Assembly (NCBI RefSeq): GCF_030272615.1 | Contig: NC_081406.1 | Location: 189,189,391-189,253,390 of the forward strand | Source of the DNA: Cryptomeria japonica | Lineage: Eukaryota > Streptophyta > Pinopsida > Cupressales > Cupressaceae | Reading direction: 5' to 3' | DNA: 64,000 bases | Shown here: positions 48,443 to 60,477 of the stretch, in pieces | How the letters are laid out: each line of letters starts with the position of its first letter | How positions within the stretch are numbered: position 1 is the first letter of the stretch | Notes under the pieces: generated by a model | Told to the model about the DNA's origin: nothing | The model's database searches: none | What the model saw: only the letters and a program-made list of their open reading frames with translations | Program-made: the position numbers and the translations under genes

Positions 48443-49554
48443 TGTTGGCAAGAGACATTTCTCAGGTAATCAGATGGCATTGATGGCAACTCCAGTTAGT
48501 AATTCTATCTGCAATTCATGGTTTGCCTATACCGGAAGTCTGGGTGTAAATTTGGTTAAGTCTAGTGAAGTTAGAACAGAGCATCTGACAGAGTTTTGTA
48601 TTTTGGTTGGTATTTCATTTCAGTTGGATATTTTGTGTTGCAGAGATATGGGAAGCTTGATAAATGTCTGGAGTACCTTAATCCATGATTTTAGCCTCCG
48701 ATGATAATTCATGTTCAACTTAAAAGATTTGGTATATTGGTTTTTGGGTTGAACAGTGTAGTATTGTGGACTTGTATGTTAGATTGTTGTACAGATTTGA
48801 TGGAGCCATTTTGGTGATTGTTTTTGTGTTCAAGGATGTTTAGCCAACTTGTGGGAAGCATGTGGACAACTCATTTTGGTCTAGATATGCATTGCAGATC
48901 GGATTCAACCGACAATTCATACACGTTTGGTGAATATGTTATATGTTCTTGAGCCAACAAGTAGTCGATGTGATTTCATGTTGCGGACATATAAGGTCAA
49001 TGTAGTTGATCATTTTGGGTATGAAAAAGGTTGTGTGATTGATGGTGTGCAATTTCACGTTCGCAATTCAGAGATTTATTCTCCAAATTAATGCGGACAA
49101 TGAATCAGAGCGGTATAAAGAAAAGTATGATATATTTGTAAATGTGCTTAACCGAAACTATAATTTGGCATTTGATGCTATTGTTTAGTTCATATACTTC
49201 AGTAATCTATTGTAATTCATTTATAAGATAGTGAGTCTTTCTTAGGTTGTAGCCCTTGTTGTTTTTCAGCAGTGAGCTCTAGGCAATGTGTCTAAATCAT
49301 GTGCATTACCAACTATAATATTTCTATACTTCTGCAGAGTATATTTATATTGTGGGTTCAACCCCACCATGTAGTTTCCCTTAACCAGGTTTCCATGTAA
49401 AAATCTTGGTGTTATGGTGTTTTGTATATTGGGTTTTTGGTCTTGCATATTTCTTTTGTTCATATGCATTAAGTGGTTGAAGGATCAAATTAATAAGATA
49501 AAAGTTGTAGAGCATTGATTCACTCCCCCCTCTTAGTGTTCCTTAATTCCAACA
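48443..49554 (+). repeat. Element F 5' LTR (1112 bp)
   Basis: TGTTGGCAAGAGACATTTC to TTAATTCCAACA; it matches 55318-56423 throughout. GATTCACTCCCCCCTCTTAGTG near its end is the family motif also seen, inverted, at 18606 and 35405. Confidence 0.92.
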
Positions 49555-49555
49555 A

Positions 49556-49568
49556 TTGATATCTGATC
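49556..49568 (+). other. Diverged primer binding site of element F
   Basis: TTGATATCTGATC, next to the LTR end, resembles TTGGTATCAGAGC with three differences, so initiator tRNA-Met priming is likely but decayed. Confidence 0.6.
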
Positions 49569-49639
49569 TTAGTTCCTCAAAAGAAGTTAGATAACAACTT
49601 GAGGAGGATTCGGGAAGGTGTTTCAATGGATTTCGGTAG

Positions 49640-50820
49640 TCTTCAACATTAACTTCTTGTTGCACTTGATGATCTTGATCAGTCTAAAGCTGAAGTCCAG
49701 AACTTGCAAGTGAATCTTAAGGATGCCGAGAATTTCATTCAGTTATTGAAAGAGAAACTAAATAAGTCTAGGGAAAATAGAAAGGAACTTGTTGATCATC
49801 TAAAGAAGAAAGAAATCCAAAGTATGAATGATGAAGCCTTAAGGGAGAAGATAGAAGAATGTGGAAAGCTTGCATAATATAATGTTGTCCTAAAGCATGA
49901 AATGGAATCTATAGTGATGAAGTTGACTAGGAGATTGAAGGAAGAAAGAAGAATGAAGAAGTTCTCAATTAGTCCCTGAAAGATAGATCTGATGAATGTT
50001 GTAGACTTAACTGTGAGAATGATCAACTTAAGCTTGAACTGCTTCAATCCAAGAACAATGAGCAAGAGCTTGAAAGATAGATTATCATTCTTTGGAATGA
50101 ACTTGCTACTACAAATGAGTACAAGGAGAATCTCAAGATCAACTCAGCTAAGTTTGATGAAATTCTTGAAAGCCAGAAGAGTGGAGATGAAAAGCAAGGT
50201 CTTGGATTTGAGAAAGGTGAAAGCTTTGGATCTGGTCAAAGCAATAATCCTAAGTTAGTAAATCAGAAGAACAAAAAAGGAATGTTTTTTTGATAAGACA
50301 ACCTAATGCTCAATATTTCAATGGCAGTTGTGTTGTTTGCAATAAATTTGGTCATAAAGTTGTTCAACGCAAAAATAGGATGAATCATAATTTTCCATCT
50401 TTCTCCAATCAATGTTTCAAATGTAGTAAGTATGGACATAAGTCAAATGAGTGCAGAACTACGATGAATAACTCATTTAATAGAAGAAACATTAGATGTT
50501 ATGCATGTGGTAGGTTTGGAAACATTGCTAATCAATGCAGATCAAGAAGAAATCGAGGGAATTTCAAGCCTAGACAAGGAAATGTAGTGTGCTACAACTG
50601 TAACAAATCCAATCACATTGTAAGATTCCACATAAGCATAAATGTGAATAGGAATGGTCTGACAGACAAAAATAAGGGTGTACAAGAAGAAAATAAAGGC
50701 AAAGAGAAAGTGGATGAAATTCAGGAACAAATGAATAAGACATGGGTTAAGAAGAGTGATTATGATGTAGGGAATGGATCTGCACCTAAATTCGATGCTC
50801 AAAATTCCTTTGGGAATTAA
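49640..50820 (+). pseudogene. Element F gag remnant: coiled coil and zinc-knuckle array
   Basis: The first part, in shifting frames, reads as a long coiled coil (QSKAEVQNLQVNLKDAEN, LKEKLNKSRENRKELVDHLK, LKLELLQSKNNEQELERQ) ending in ILESQKSGDEKQGLGFEKGE, as in SIRE-type copia gags. The open frame 50290-50820 has four knuckle-like units: CVVCNKFGHKVVQRK (last Cys lost), CFKCSKYGHKSNEC (intact), CYACGRFGNIANQC (His to Asn) and CYNCNKSNHIVRFH (last Cys lost). Only one keeps all ligands. The usual N-terminal gag domain is missing. Stops near 49876, 49980 and 50292 and frameshifts break it. Confidence 0.8.
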
Positions 50821-51245
50821 GCTAAGGCCTCTGACCTAGGGGGAGTTTTTATGAAAATCCTATGCCCCCCTATAGCAAGTGATACCTGAATTCGGTAGGT
50901 TGGCATATGTTGTGTTAAGTTATTACAGATGATGTGAGATGATCTCCAGAATAATTTGAGCTATAATGAAGATCCACAAATGATTCTTGTGAAGTTGTCT
51001 GTAAAAGCTGAGTATCCAAAAAGTTAGGGTAAAATGCAATTAATGCACCCTAAAAGTTAGGTATGAAAGTGATTAAATAAAATCGCTCACCTTCATTTGT
51101 CACTTTGCATTCGAGAGAACAAGAGGATAGCACTCTGCAAGAAGGTTTGGAAATAAACCAAAGTGTGATCCAGATTCCTAGTGCAAAACCCTAATCCAAG
51201 TAAGAAATTATTTTCTACTAAACTTTTCATTTCAAGATTTCTAAG

Positions 51246-54200
51246 ATGGATACCACACGGGTTGTTGATATGGTGCAATCACCGGTTAGGAGGGACCTAA
51301 AAGAGATCAATCAGGATAGGTCAACAAGAGTAAACACAACGGAAACACAAGGATATGATGGAGGCAATGCAAAACTAAATGAGTTATATCATGAAAACTA
51401 ATTATAGTCAATTGGGTTACTAAAACTGGCTCACTGGCCTACTAAAACATGCTTAATTACAAAACAGGTCACAACCGGGACCTCAAATCTTAGGATCTAT
51501 CTTCTATGTTCTATAACTTAACTGATATCTATTTATCTACATTCTAATGCTCAATTACAATGATTTATACGATCCAAGGGGATTCGATCGGCCCAAAAAG
51601 AAATCAAATGTTGAAGAACAAGACCTAACGTGTAAAAGAACAAGGTCGGCCTCCGCCAAAGAAATTCCTTCGAAAAATCCAACAGATGAAGTGTAGATCA
51701 AAGGGAAGGTCGGTCACATGCCAAGGAACATCAGATTCAACATTTAGGGCTCCACAAGCTACGAAAGGGATCCAGTAGATCCGATAGATGACAAATGCAA
51801 ATAGGTCCAAGAAACCAATACAAGAAAACTGTTTCAGAAACCGGTAGCGATAACTTGTCGAAAAATTATCCAAATACTCCATGGTTTGGGAATAAGGTTG
51901 ATGATCAAGTCTTCAAGCAAAAATCGAACTCCTCGAGATCTAGTGAGCCAATGCCAAAAAATGTAGAATAAAATGTTGAAACTATAAAATAAAAAGAAAA
52001 TATTTTTGGTTGATGCAAAATTGCCAAGAACCAGGGATGCTCCTGCATCATGATATCGCCAAAAGAGCTCAACCGAACTTCAAGAAAAATCCATTCATTT
52101 CAATCGAGGTAGACTCACATGGATCTTTTTCATCAATTCCATATGGTGTTTTGCATGTTGAGGATATCAAGGTATATATTCATGCAAACCTTGAGGAGTA
52201 AGGTAGCTCTCACTTGCTGAATCTCTACAATAATCTACTAGACAAGAATTTCAGGCTCAAACCTAAATTTAAGATGCTAGAAGAAAATAATTTTCTACAG
52301 TTTGTCAAATTCCTATTGTTTGATGAACACAAGTGGATCCGATATGGTCATAACAAGATGCATGATTAATTTATGTGGTTGAATAAGTCATTCAAGATCA
52401 CCAAGAGTTCCATTAGAGACATAACAGATCTTTACTCAACCGATGAATTGCTCACACTAAAATTTGTGAAGAACCAGATTGTCACTAATGCAACCAGCTC
52501 GAAGTTTGATAAAAGGGAAATGACTAATAATGACATTCTTGAGGATGATGTGAGATTTGCCTCGATGGTGATAAGATACAAGATCTATAGTTCTAGATGG
52601 GAGAACTTTGTATTCGGAACTACTATCTACGCTACATATGAGATGATCTAGTAAGATAAGAAGTATGATCTGTATGAATTTCTCTGGAGTGAGTTGATGA
52701 ATAATTTCACTAAGATCAAGGAACACAAGAAGAATATATTCAAGTGCGGTACTTTACTCATGTATTTATTCTTTTTCTTCACAAAAGAAGTTCTCAGAAT
52801 AGGTCATGTCCAATGGTCATATGATAGACCGGTAGCTACCCAAATTAGAGATCTTCTATATAACATTGTATATAGAAAAACTTGGAAAGCCATTCTCTAG
52901 GGTTATTTCCAAAAAAAATAGAGTGCAATGCAAGATAGGGAGAGGATTTCTAAGTCCATAGTTTAAAAGTATAAGGATACAATTTGCTTCATGGTTGACA
53001 CATACCAATGTCTGATGCAAGTAGTTGCTCATCAATAACTATTTGGATCATGCACATGGGGTATGAGGTGGATAAGAAAATCCTTGAGTTCTATGCTCAA
53101 CATCTCTTGAGAAAATCAGTAGATCCTTCAGAAGAAAGGTTCGATACATTTGCAGAGAAGAACTTGAAATTGTATTCACAATTCAAGAAGCCAAAAATTT
53201 AGAAGAAAGTAAGGAAGCACATTGAGGAATATGCTGAGAGTATTGGGATCTCTAAGGAAGCAGTCTGGGAGGCAAGAAAGAAGACTCAACAAGCAACATA
53301 AGGAAAACTAGTGAAGGTTCAATCTTTAGGTTTGGGAGCCTCCACCCCTAAGCCAAGGCAGGTTAGAAGCACTGCTCCCTCCTCCAGTTCTGCAAAATCA
53401 ACCAAATCTCTAGTCAAGCCATCTGGTAAGGGTGAGAAGATGAAGAAAGAGAAGAGCACAAGGTTTTATGTCACTATGAAGGATGATGAGAAATCTGAGT
53501 CTGATGAAGAGGTGAAGGAAATGTAGAACAAGGGCACCAAAGCCACCAAAGTCTCTAAGGACAAGCCCTCTAGTGAAGGTCAAGCCAGCAAGAAGGAAAA
53601 GGTAGATCCAAATAAGCTTGGTATGATAGTCCAAGAGGTTGAAGAAGCCTTAATAGTGCAAGGTAATCTAAAGCCTCTTTTTTAATTTTTATGACAAATT
53701 TGATGAATACTCCAACAAAATGATTCTAGAAGAAGCCACTGTAAAGTATTTAATCATTTTCAATAGGACTCTTGTAGAAATAATGTTAGAAATTCCAAAA
53801 AGCCTATATGATATTCTAGAAACGAGAAGAAATATTGCTAAAGAAGCGGATGAAAGGTTAAAAGAGTATGTAGTAGTTAATATATGTCTGGTAATAGCAG
53901 TAGACAAAATAAAAATAATACTCAAAGAGACCCAAAAGCATTTTAGGAGAAAAACAAGAATTAATAAGATTATGATTTGACAAGTAAGTAAAGTAATAAA
54001 GGATATTGAGGCAATCCTGAAACCAATTTTGGAGAGGAATCAATATGATGTTGTATCATCCATTCCGAGAAAGAAAAATGATCAACCAAAAGATGATCAA
54101 GTTGATGTGAGTATTCCCTCTATTCCAAAAAAAGAAGATGCAGATAAAGATAAACAGGGAGATGAGTTGAATAAGGGTAAAGAGGAGAAAAAGGTTGAAG

Positions 54201-55049
54201 AAACAGACACTGCAGAGGATGTGAAATATTTTATTGAAAAGGATAAGTAGACTTTTTATGATCCATCACTTTCTCAAGGTCCTATTAACTTGGCCACTCT
54301 CTCTCCTATACAAAATTGTTCATGCTAAGGCAAGAGAGAAATTTTTGAAGTCGCATATGGAGGACAATTAGCTGACGACTCTTGCATCTAGTGTCCTAAA
54401 AAATATTATGCCTACCTATGTCAAGGAAACTTTAAATTCTCCATCCAGATAGCTTAAGAACCTGATCAACTTTGTGCATACTCATTTTGAATCATTTGAG
54501 AAGTCAACAGAGATTAAGGTTCAGAATAAATTTAATGTTAAGAGATTCGGTAAGCTGCAAAAGATGATTGCTAATGATAGAAGTGTGCTAGACACATGTG
54601 TAAAAGGTATCCAGGATGTCTTATCAAAATGAGGAAATATCTACAAGTCTTGTTTATCATTTTCAAATCTTGTTGCAGACATTAAAAAGCAAATTATGGA
54701 GAATCAAAAGATACTGGCAAAAATATCACGGTCCTTTGATCCTTTGTCAATCTCGGCAGCTAGTTAGGAAACTCAGGTTATAACATTTCTTGACAAGATC
54801 AAGAATCTGAGCCATGAAAAGGAGAAGATTCTTATCAGAATTGGTGAGCTTTGAAGCTTCATTACTCCCAAGTAAAACACCATGTTCAGTGCATTGAAGG
54901 AAGCTCAGGATGTTATTTCCACACATGATCTTGCAAATCTTCAGTCAGCAAAAATGCAAGCATATCTCTTTAGTGACCTAATCTCATTTTTGGAGTGCCT
55001 TAAGAAATGTTGGGATAGTAACTTCAGCTCATTGAAAACCATTTTTTAA
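51246..55049 (+). pseudogene. Element F ORF2: about 1000-codon unidentified protein region, broken
   Basis: The ATG at 51246 starts MDTTRVVD. A solo LTR (51271-52050) enters at codon 9, and after it and one TSD the frame continues IAKRAQPNFKKNPF. Recognisable stretches, not matched to any family I know: HGSFSSIPYGVLHVEDIKVY, KFVKNQIVTNATSSKFDKRE, WENFVFGTTIYATYEM, FKCGTLLMYLFFFFTKEVLR, IMHMGYEVDKKILEFYAQHL. Then a Lys/Ser/Pro-rich part (53311-53526), a Lys/Glu/Asp-rich part (54029-54250) and a helical tail (KIKNLSHEKEKILIRI) ending TAA 55047-55049. The middle recalls 'putative plant transposon protein' ORFs of non-autonomous elements, but this is only an impression. Several stops and frameshifts are present. 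It occupies the place of pol. Confidence 0.6.
51271..52050 (-). mobile_element. 780-bp solo LTR of element C's family, inside ORF2 of element F
   Basis: It starts TGGTGCAATCACC and ends CTGCATCA on plus, flanked by the perfect TSD TGATA (51266-51270; 52051-52055). Its reverse complement aligns with element C's 3' LTR (30133-30924), including CTTGATCATC, CCTTATTCCCAAACC and GCTACCGGTTTCTGA. It shows that element C's family was active after element F inserted. Confidence 0.93.
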
Positions 55050-55304
55050 TATATCTTTAAGTTCATGTAAAGTTTGTGTGTATATGTGTTATTGTATATA
55101 GAGTTTTGGTTTGAATTTTGGCATCTAGATCCCTACCTTTTCCATTGTTGTCAAAGGGGGAGTGTAGGGATGATAAAAATGGTGTACTCATCTTAGAGGG
55201 AGTTTTGAAATTTTGGAATTTTGAGATTTTGAGTTTCGCGGTGTATATATGTTGGTACTAATTTTGACACTTAGTCATTTTTCACTAAGTGTTGCCATCA
55301 ATGC

Positions 55305-55317
55305 CAAAGGGGGAGAT
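55305..55317 (+). other. Polypurine tract of element F
   Basis: CAAAGGGGGAGAT immediately before the right LTR's TGTTGG; typical copia form. Confidence 0.92.
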
Positions 55318-56423
55318 TGTTGGCAAGAGACACTACTCAGGTTGCCAGATATTGTCATTCATGGCAACTCCAGTCAGTGATTCTATCCACAATTCATGAT
55401 TTTCCTATACCATAAGTCTGAGTGTAGATTTAGTTAAGTCTGATGAAGTTAGAACAGAGCATCTGACAGAGTTTTGTATTTTGGTTAGTATTTCATTTTA
55501 GTTGGATATTTTGTTTTGTGGAGATAGGGAAAGACTCATAGATACCTGGAGTACCTTATTCCATGATTTTAGCCTTCGTTGATAATTCATGTGCAAGTTA
55601 AAAGATCTGGTATATCAATTTTTAGGTTGAACAGTGTAGTATTATCGACTTGTATGTTTGATTGTTGTGCAGATTTGATGGAGCCATTTTGGTGATTGTT
55701 TTTATGTTCGAGGATGATTAGTCAGCTTGTGGGAAGCATGTGGACAATTATTTTTTGTTCGTATATGCATTGGATATCAGATTCAGCTGACAATTCATAC
55801 ACGTTTGGTGAATATGTTATATGTTCTTGAGCCAACATGTAGCCGATGTGATTTCATGTTGTGGATATATAAGGCCGATGTAGTTGATCATTTTGGGTAT
55901 GAAAAAGGTTGTGTGATTGATGGTGTGCAATTCAGAGATTTATGCTCTAGATTAATATGAACAACGAATCAGAGAAGTATAAAGAAGAGTATGAGATGTT
56001 TGTAAATGTTCTTAACTGACACTATAATTTGGCATTTGTAGATGATATTGTTTAGCTCATATACTTTAGTAATCTATTGTAATTCGTTTGTAAGGCAGTG
56101 AGTCTTCCTTAGGTTGTAGCCCTTGTTTTTTTTTAGCAGTGAGCTCTAGGCAATGTGCCTAAATGTATGTGCATTCCCAACTGTAATATTTCTATACTTC
56201 TGTAGAGTATATTTATATTGCGGGTTCATCCCGACTCTGGTTTTTCCCTTAACTAGGTTTCCATGTAAAAATCTTGGTGTTATGGTGTTGGGGATATTTG
56301 GTTTTTGTTCTTTCATCTTTCTTTTATTCATATGCATTAAGTGGTTGAAGGATCAAATTAATAAGGTTAAAAAATTATAGAACATTGATTCACCTCCCCT
56401 CTCAGTGTTCCTTGATCCCAACG
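55318..56423 (+). repeat. Element F 3' LTR (1106 bp)
   Basis: TGTTGGCAAGAGACACTAC to TTGATCCCAACG. The final CA of the partner LTR reads CG here. It is followed at once by the TSD ACTTC. Confidence 0.92.
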
Positions 56424-56428
56424 ACTTC

Positions 56429-57344
56429 AAGGTTTGCATATTTAAAATGCTTCAAGTATTTTTTGGAAAATAACCTACAACCAAGGTATTGTTTACATAA
56501 TCCTTTGAAATTAATCTACTATTTACATGAATAAAAGGGAAAACAATAGTGCCAATAGTTGGTATATCATGATCATTGTAATGATATTCAATATCTTTCT
56601 TCTCACCACAACTCCATCCTCATGTTTCCTCATATTGATTTCCTTAATTTTTCATTCCTTTCGCTCATTCTTGGTCGTTGACATTTTCCTTACTTGGTCA
56701 CTATTGTCATAAAAGTTTGCACCTTTGTTGAACACTAATGTTCAATAAACTTATCAAACATGGAAACAACCTCCAAGTGTGGGACCTTGGACATGTGAGG
56801 TTGAATCTCTAGAGAAGGCCGAGTTCCTCCGAATAGGGTGCAGTGTTGGACTAAACCAACACTTGTAAATCCTATTCTACTGATCTAGAGGGAAAAAGGG
56901 AGAATGAATTTTGAAAGGGAAAAAAGGTGATACACCAATATTGAAGTGGTCTTCCCTTTCCTATGACTGCACAAGACACCAATGAAAGATACCCAAAAGA
57001 TACACAAATCTCTATCTATATTTTGCTTCGAGGAGAACAAAGAAGTCAGAACTTAATGCAATGTTGGGAGAGATTGAGAAATATCCACAAACAACACTCA
57101 TATGGACATTTAACATAGTTGCAATCTAGAAATAGAGAAAGGGAAAGTGAAAATGGGAGACCTGAAAGAAAAACACACAATGTATTTAACAGTAGAGAGA
57201 AGGTAAAGTAGATAACTTTATTAATTTAAAGGAAAGGCAAAGATTATAGTAATAGAAAGTATGAATTTCATAAGAGAAACAGGGAGAGGACCCCAAAATA
57301 TTACAAAATTGCCTTTATAGGTTAGGCATAAATATGATTACAAC
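56429..57344. other. Unclassified right part of the insertion, no gene
   Basis: AT- and purine-rich DNA with no ORF or domain. The minus-strand CCTATAAAGGC (about 57310-57325) could be an LTR promoter. Confidence 0.45.
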
Positions 57345-58972
57345 CAAAGCATGAACTATAGCTGCCAACTCTAAATCATGAACTGGATAGTTCAACTCGT
57401 GGTTCTTAAGTTTGCGAGACTCATAAGCAACCACTCATCCATCTTGCATAATCACTCAACCTATACCTTCCAAAGAGGCATCCGTGCATACTATAAAATC
57501 TCTAGATGGATCAGGAACTGCCAAAATCAGAGCACTGACAAGGAGTTCCTTCAAGGTATGAAAAGCTGACTCACATTGTTCTGACCAAACAAACTTCTTC
57601 CCTTTTCACTGTAGAGAAGTGATCGAGTGACCTATCTGGGAAAAGCCTTGAACAAATCGATGGTAGTATCCAACCAAACCCATAAAACTTTGAACTTCTG
57701 AAACGTTGGTGGCACTCGCCAATCAACAATGGCTTGGATATTTGAAGGATCCACGGATACACCTTCCCCTGAAACTATATGACCAAGATAGTTCACCTCC
57801 GACTGGAAAAAGTCACACTTTTCCAAATTAGCATAAAGTTGATTTTCCCTCAAGCACTGCATTACCTGTCGTAAGTGACCTTCATGTTCTTCCATAGTTC
57901 TAGAATAAATTAATATGTCATCTAAGAACACAAGGACAAAATGATCAAGGTAGGTGTGAAAAACCCCATTCATGAGGCTCATGAAAATAGAAGGCGTGTT
58001 CGTCAACCCAAATGGTACTACTGTGAACTCATAGTGACCATAATGAGTGTGAAATGTTGTCTTATGAATATCTGCATCCTGGATACGCAACTGGTGATAT
58101 CCAGATTTCAGGTCAATCTTAGAGAACACCTTGGCTCCCTTTACCTGATAAAAAAGATCATCAATACAAGGAAAAGGATATCGATTCCGGATTGTTACCT
58201 TATTCAGCTGTCGGTAATCAATGCATAACCAAAGAGAACCATCCTTCTTCTTAACAAAGATAACAGGCGCACCCCAAGGAGAAACACTAGGACGAATGAA
58301 TCCCTTGGCTCACAATTCTTCTAGTTGCAACTTCAATTCACTCAACTCCTGAGTGGTCATCTGATATGGAGCTCTCAAAATAGGTTATGCACCAGGAACC
58401 AAATCAATGTGAAAGTCTATGTCTCTCTTCGGAGGCATACTAGGAATATCCAATGGGAATACATCAGCATACTCTTGAAGAATAGGGTGACTATCAAGAG
58501 TGATTTCTCGACTCTTCAACTCATCCATGTCCTCAAGAGTAACTGCAAAAAGATGACACCCTCTACGCATGCACCGCTTAAGTTGCATAGCAGAGATCAT
58601 ACGTAAGGATATTGGTCTCTGAACTCCAACAATTTTCACTTCCTTACCAAGTTCATCTAAACACTCCATTGTTTTCTTGTGACAATCTACATGAGCATTA
58701 TGAGAAGATAGCCAATCCATCCCCAACACAACTCCATAAGAACCCAAAGGAATGAATCAAAGGTCAATTGAAGTAACTATGGTTCCTAGATTTAACTCAC
58801 AACTGGGAACAAAGGCATCTATAGAAACACGGACACCTGTAGCCAACTCTACTTGCCACCTATTCATCTCCTTAGAAGACATGAGTCCACACCGCTCCAC
58901 AATAGACGAAGAAATGAAAGAATCTGAAGCACCGAAATCAAAAAGTACAGAGATAGGGATTCCATGCAACAT
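57345..58972 (-). pseudogene. Element E: protease, RT and N-terminal RNase H (broken)
   Basis: Protease (58972-58757): SVLFDFGASDSFIS, where the catalytic DTG/DSG is DFG; after a TGA (probably CGA) it continues YGVVLGMDWLSSHNAHVDCH and SLRMISAMQLKRC. RT follows: [45 protein letters not shown], and the catalytic FLDD (about 57925). A frameshift near 57700 precedes [20 protein letters not shown]. RNase H shows VCTDASLEGIG and [12 protein letters not shown] and then ends at the 11.4-kb insertion. Stops near 58388 and 57610 and two near 57440 also occur. It was once one frame with 44246-45909. Confidence 0.9.
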
Positions 58973-59099
58973 ACCTGCTGCCTCTATAACTGTATCCTAA
59001 TGATCAGCTTAGCGGTTATCCACCGTTGTGAACACTCTGTGAGATCTCCTTGCATCTCCCACTGTAGGCTCTAACGTTGTCGACTGTTGACTACCTGTG

Positions 59100-60328
59100 T
59101 TGTGGAAATGCTGAGGACACTATGCAGCTCTGTGACCATACTGCCCACAAGAGAAGGAAGCTCCTCTATTACCTATCGGACCACTGGATTGCTGAAAATT
59201 TCCCTGGATAGGAGCGTGAGATGCACTTTGCGAGGATTGCCCTGTAGGGCCCTGTCTGCCCCACTGCCAATTTCTGTTTTCCTTAAATTGAGCATTGCCA
59301 CCCTTCTGGCTCAGGAACTGTGTCAGTTTTGATGGTTGTTGTTGTTGTGGTCCACCCTTAGCAGGTGCCTGAGGAGTCCTAAATGGTGCAGCTAACTAGA
59401 ACTGATTCCCACGAGCTCTATTCCCACTAGAAGGACCACTCCCTATCTGCACACCTATTTGTCCACCAAGAGCACAACTAAGGTTTAGCTCTACCAATCG
59501 GGCCTTTGCCACAGCGATCTCCACTGAAGCTGGCTCAAACACCCTAACACCTCCACTGATGCGATCATTCAAGCCCCTCAAGAAGTGTTGTACAAGCATA
59601 GCCTCATCATTACCAATCCCAGCATACTACTTGAGCTCATAGAATCTGTGCTCATACTGGTCTACTGTCATACCATACTGCCACAATGCATGGAACTCGT
59701 CTTCCCGAGTTTGTCTCCACTGGGGTGAGAGAAACCGTGCCCTGAATCTCTCCAAAAATAGCTTCCATGTCACAGTGTTAATGCACACACCAATCATTTC
59801 CTCCTCTAGTCTCCACCAGATCGAACCGAAGTTTTCAAGATGCATAATAGCACATCTCACCTTGGTGTTGCTACTATATGGGAACATAGCAAAACACCTA
59901 TCTAGACCAATAAGTCAAGTCTCTGCCTCAAGACCGGTACCCATACCATTAAAGAAAGGAGGGTTGGACCTCATCAAGTCCTTTATGTGACCCAAGGAAA
60001 CTGGATCTTCATTGACTGCAATCCCTCTCCTTCTGGGTGATCTTTCCCTCTCTCTCTCCTCTAGAACTGGCTGAACAACCTTAGGCCTGGGGCCTAACCT
60101 AGCAAGAACCTCTTGAAACATTTGTCTTAGCTCTTCCCTTTCGGGAACCTGTTCTTCTGCATGAGGTAAGTCCTGATGAATAGACTGTTCTGGCTCAGCA
60201 CTAACATGAGTAGGTGGTGGTGAAGGACTGTGATGATCAGAACCACGACCTCGTCCTCCACCTCTACCTCCACCTCTTCCTCTATTGCGACCACCCATAG
60301 GGCAACCTCCCCTAGCTCTCCTAGCCAT
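59100..60328 (-). pseudogene. Element E gag (broken)
   Basis: The ATG at 60326-60328 opens MARRARGGCPMGGRNRGRGG, a Gly/Arg-rich N-terminus as in element A's gag. The capsid follows with NPPFFNGMGTGLEAET, YSSNTKVRCAIMHLENFG, WKLFLERFRARFLSP and MTVDQYEHRFYELK (59915-59627), then FLRGLNDRISGGVRVFEP. A knuckle-like FSCGQYGHRAA-stop-C lies near 59130-59165, with the first Cys lost and a TAG for CAG. Stops near 59912, 59625 and 59394 separate the pieces but keep the frame mostly in register. Gag forms the particle core. Confidence 0.85.
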
Positions 60329-60465
60329 GACCGAGTACTACAAAAGAGAAAAGATTCAGATTTATGACAAGGATAAACAAGGAAAACACAAATGTTAAGA
60401 TCTAAATGAAAGGTCAAGTTGAATAGCCACACTACAAACCCAGAGTACCCAGTGTTGAAACTTGG

Positions 60466-60477
60466 GCTCTGATACCA
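60466..60477 (-). other. Primer binding site of element E
   Basis: The minus strand reads TGGTATCAGAGC, perfect for initiator tRNA-Met, two bases inside the LTR. Confidence 0.93.

Larger units (their letters stand above)
48443..56423 (+). mobile_element. Element F: non-autonomous LTR element with zinc-knuckle gag and an unidentified ORF
   Basis: Two LTRs (48443-49554; 55318-56423) flank 5.8 kb and the whole is bracketed by the perfect TSD ACTTC (48438-48442; 56424-56428). A diverged PBS (TTGATATCTGATC) follows the left LTR, and a good polypurine tract (CAAAGGGGGAGAT) precedes the right one. The interior encodes a coiled-coil plus zinc-knuckle gag remnant and then an ORF region of about 1000 codons with no protease, integrase, RT or RNase H. 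LTR style and gag (QGLGFEKGES, multiple knuckles) recall SIRE/Maximus-type copia elements, so it is probably a copia derivative mobilised in trans. Confidence 0.85.
45910..57344. mobile_element. 11.4-kb insertion splitting the RNase H of element E
   Basis: Element E's RNase H reads up to [12 protein letters not shown] on the right (57345 and beyond) and resumes at KFLLGHWF on the left (45909), so everything between is inserted. It consists of element F (48443-56423) flanked by 2.5 kb and 0.9 kb of AT-rich DNA of no class I can name. Near its right end, minus-strand CCTATAAAGGC looks like a TATA box, as if LTR material. I could not find clean terminal repeats or a TSD, so the exact limits are uncertain by a few bases. 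Confidence 0.7.
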
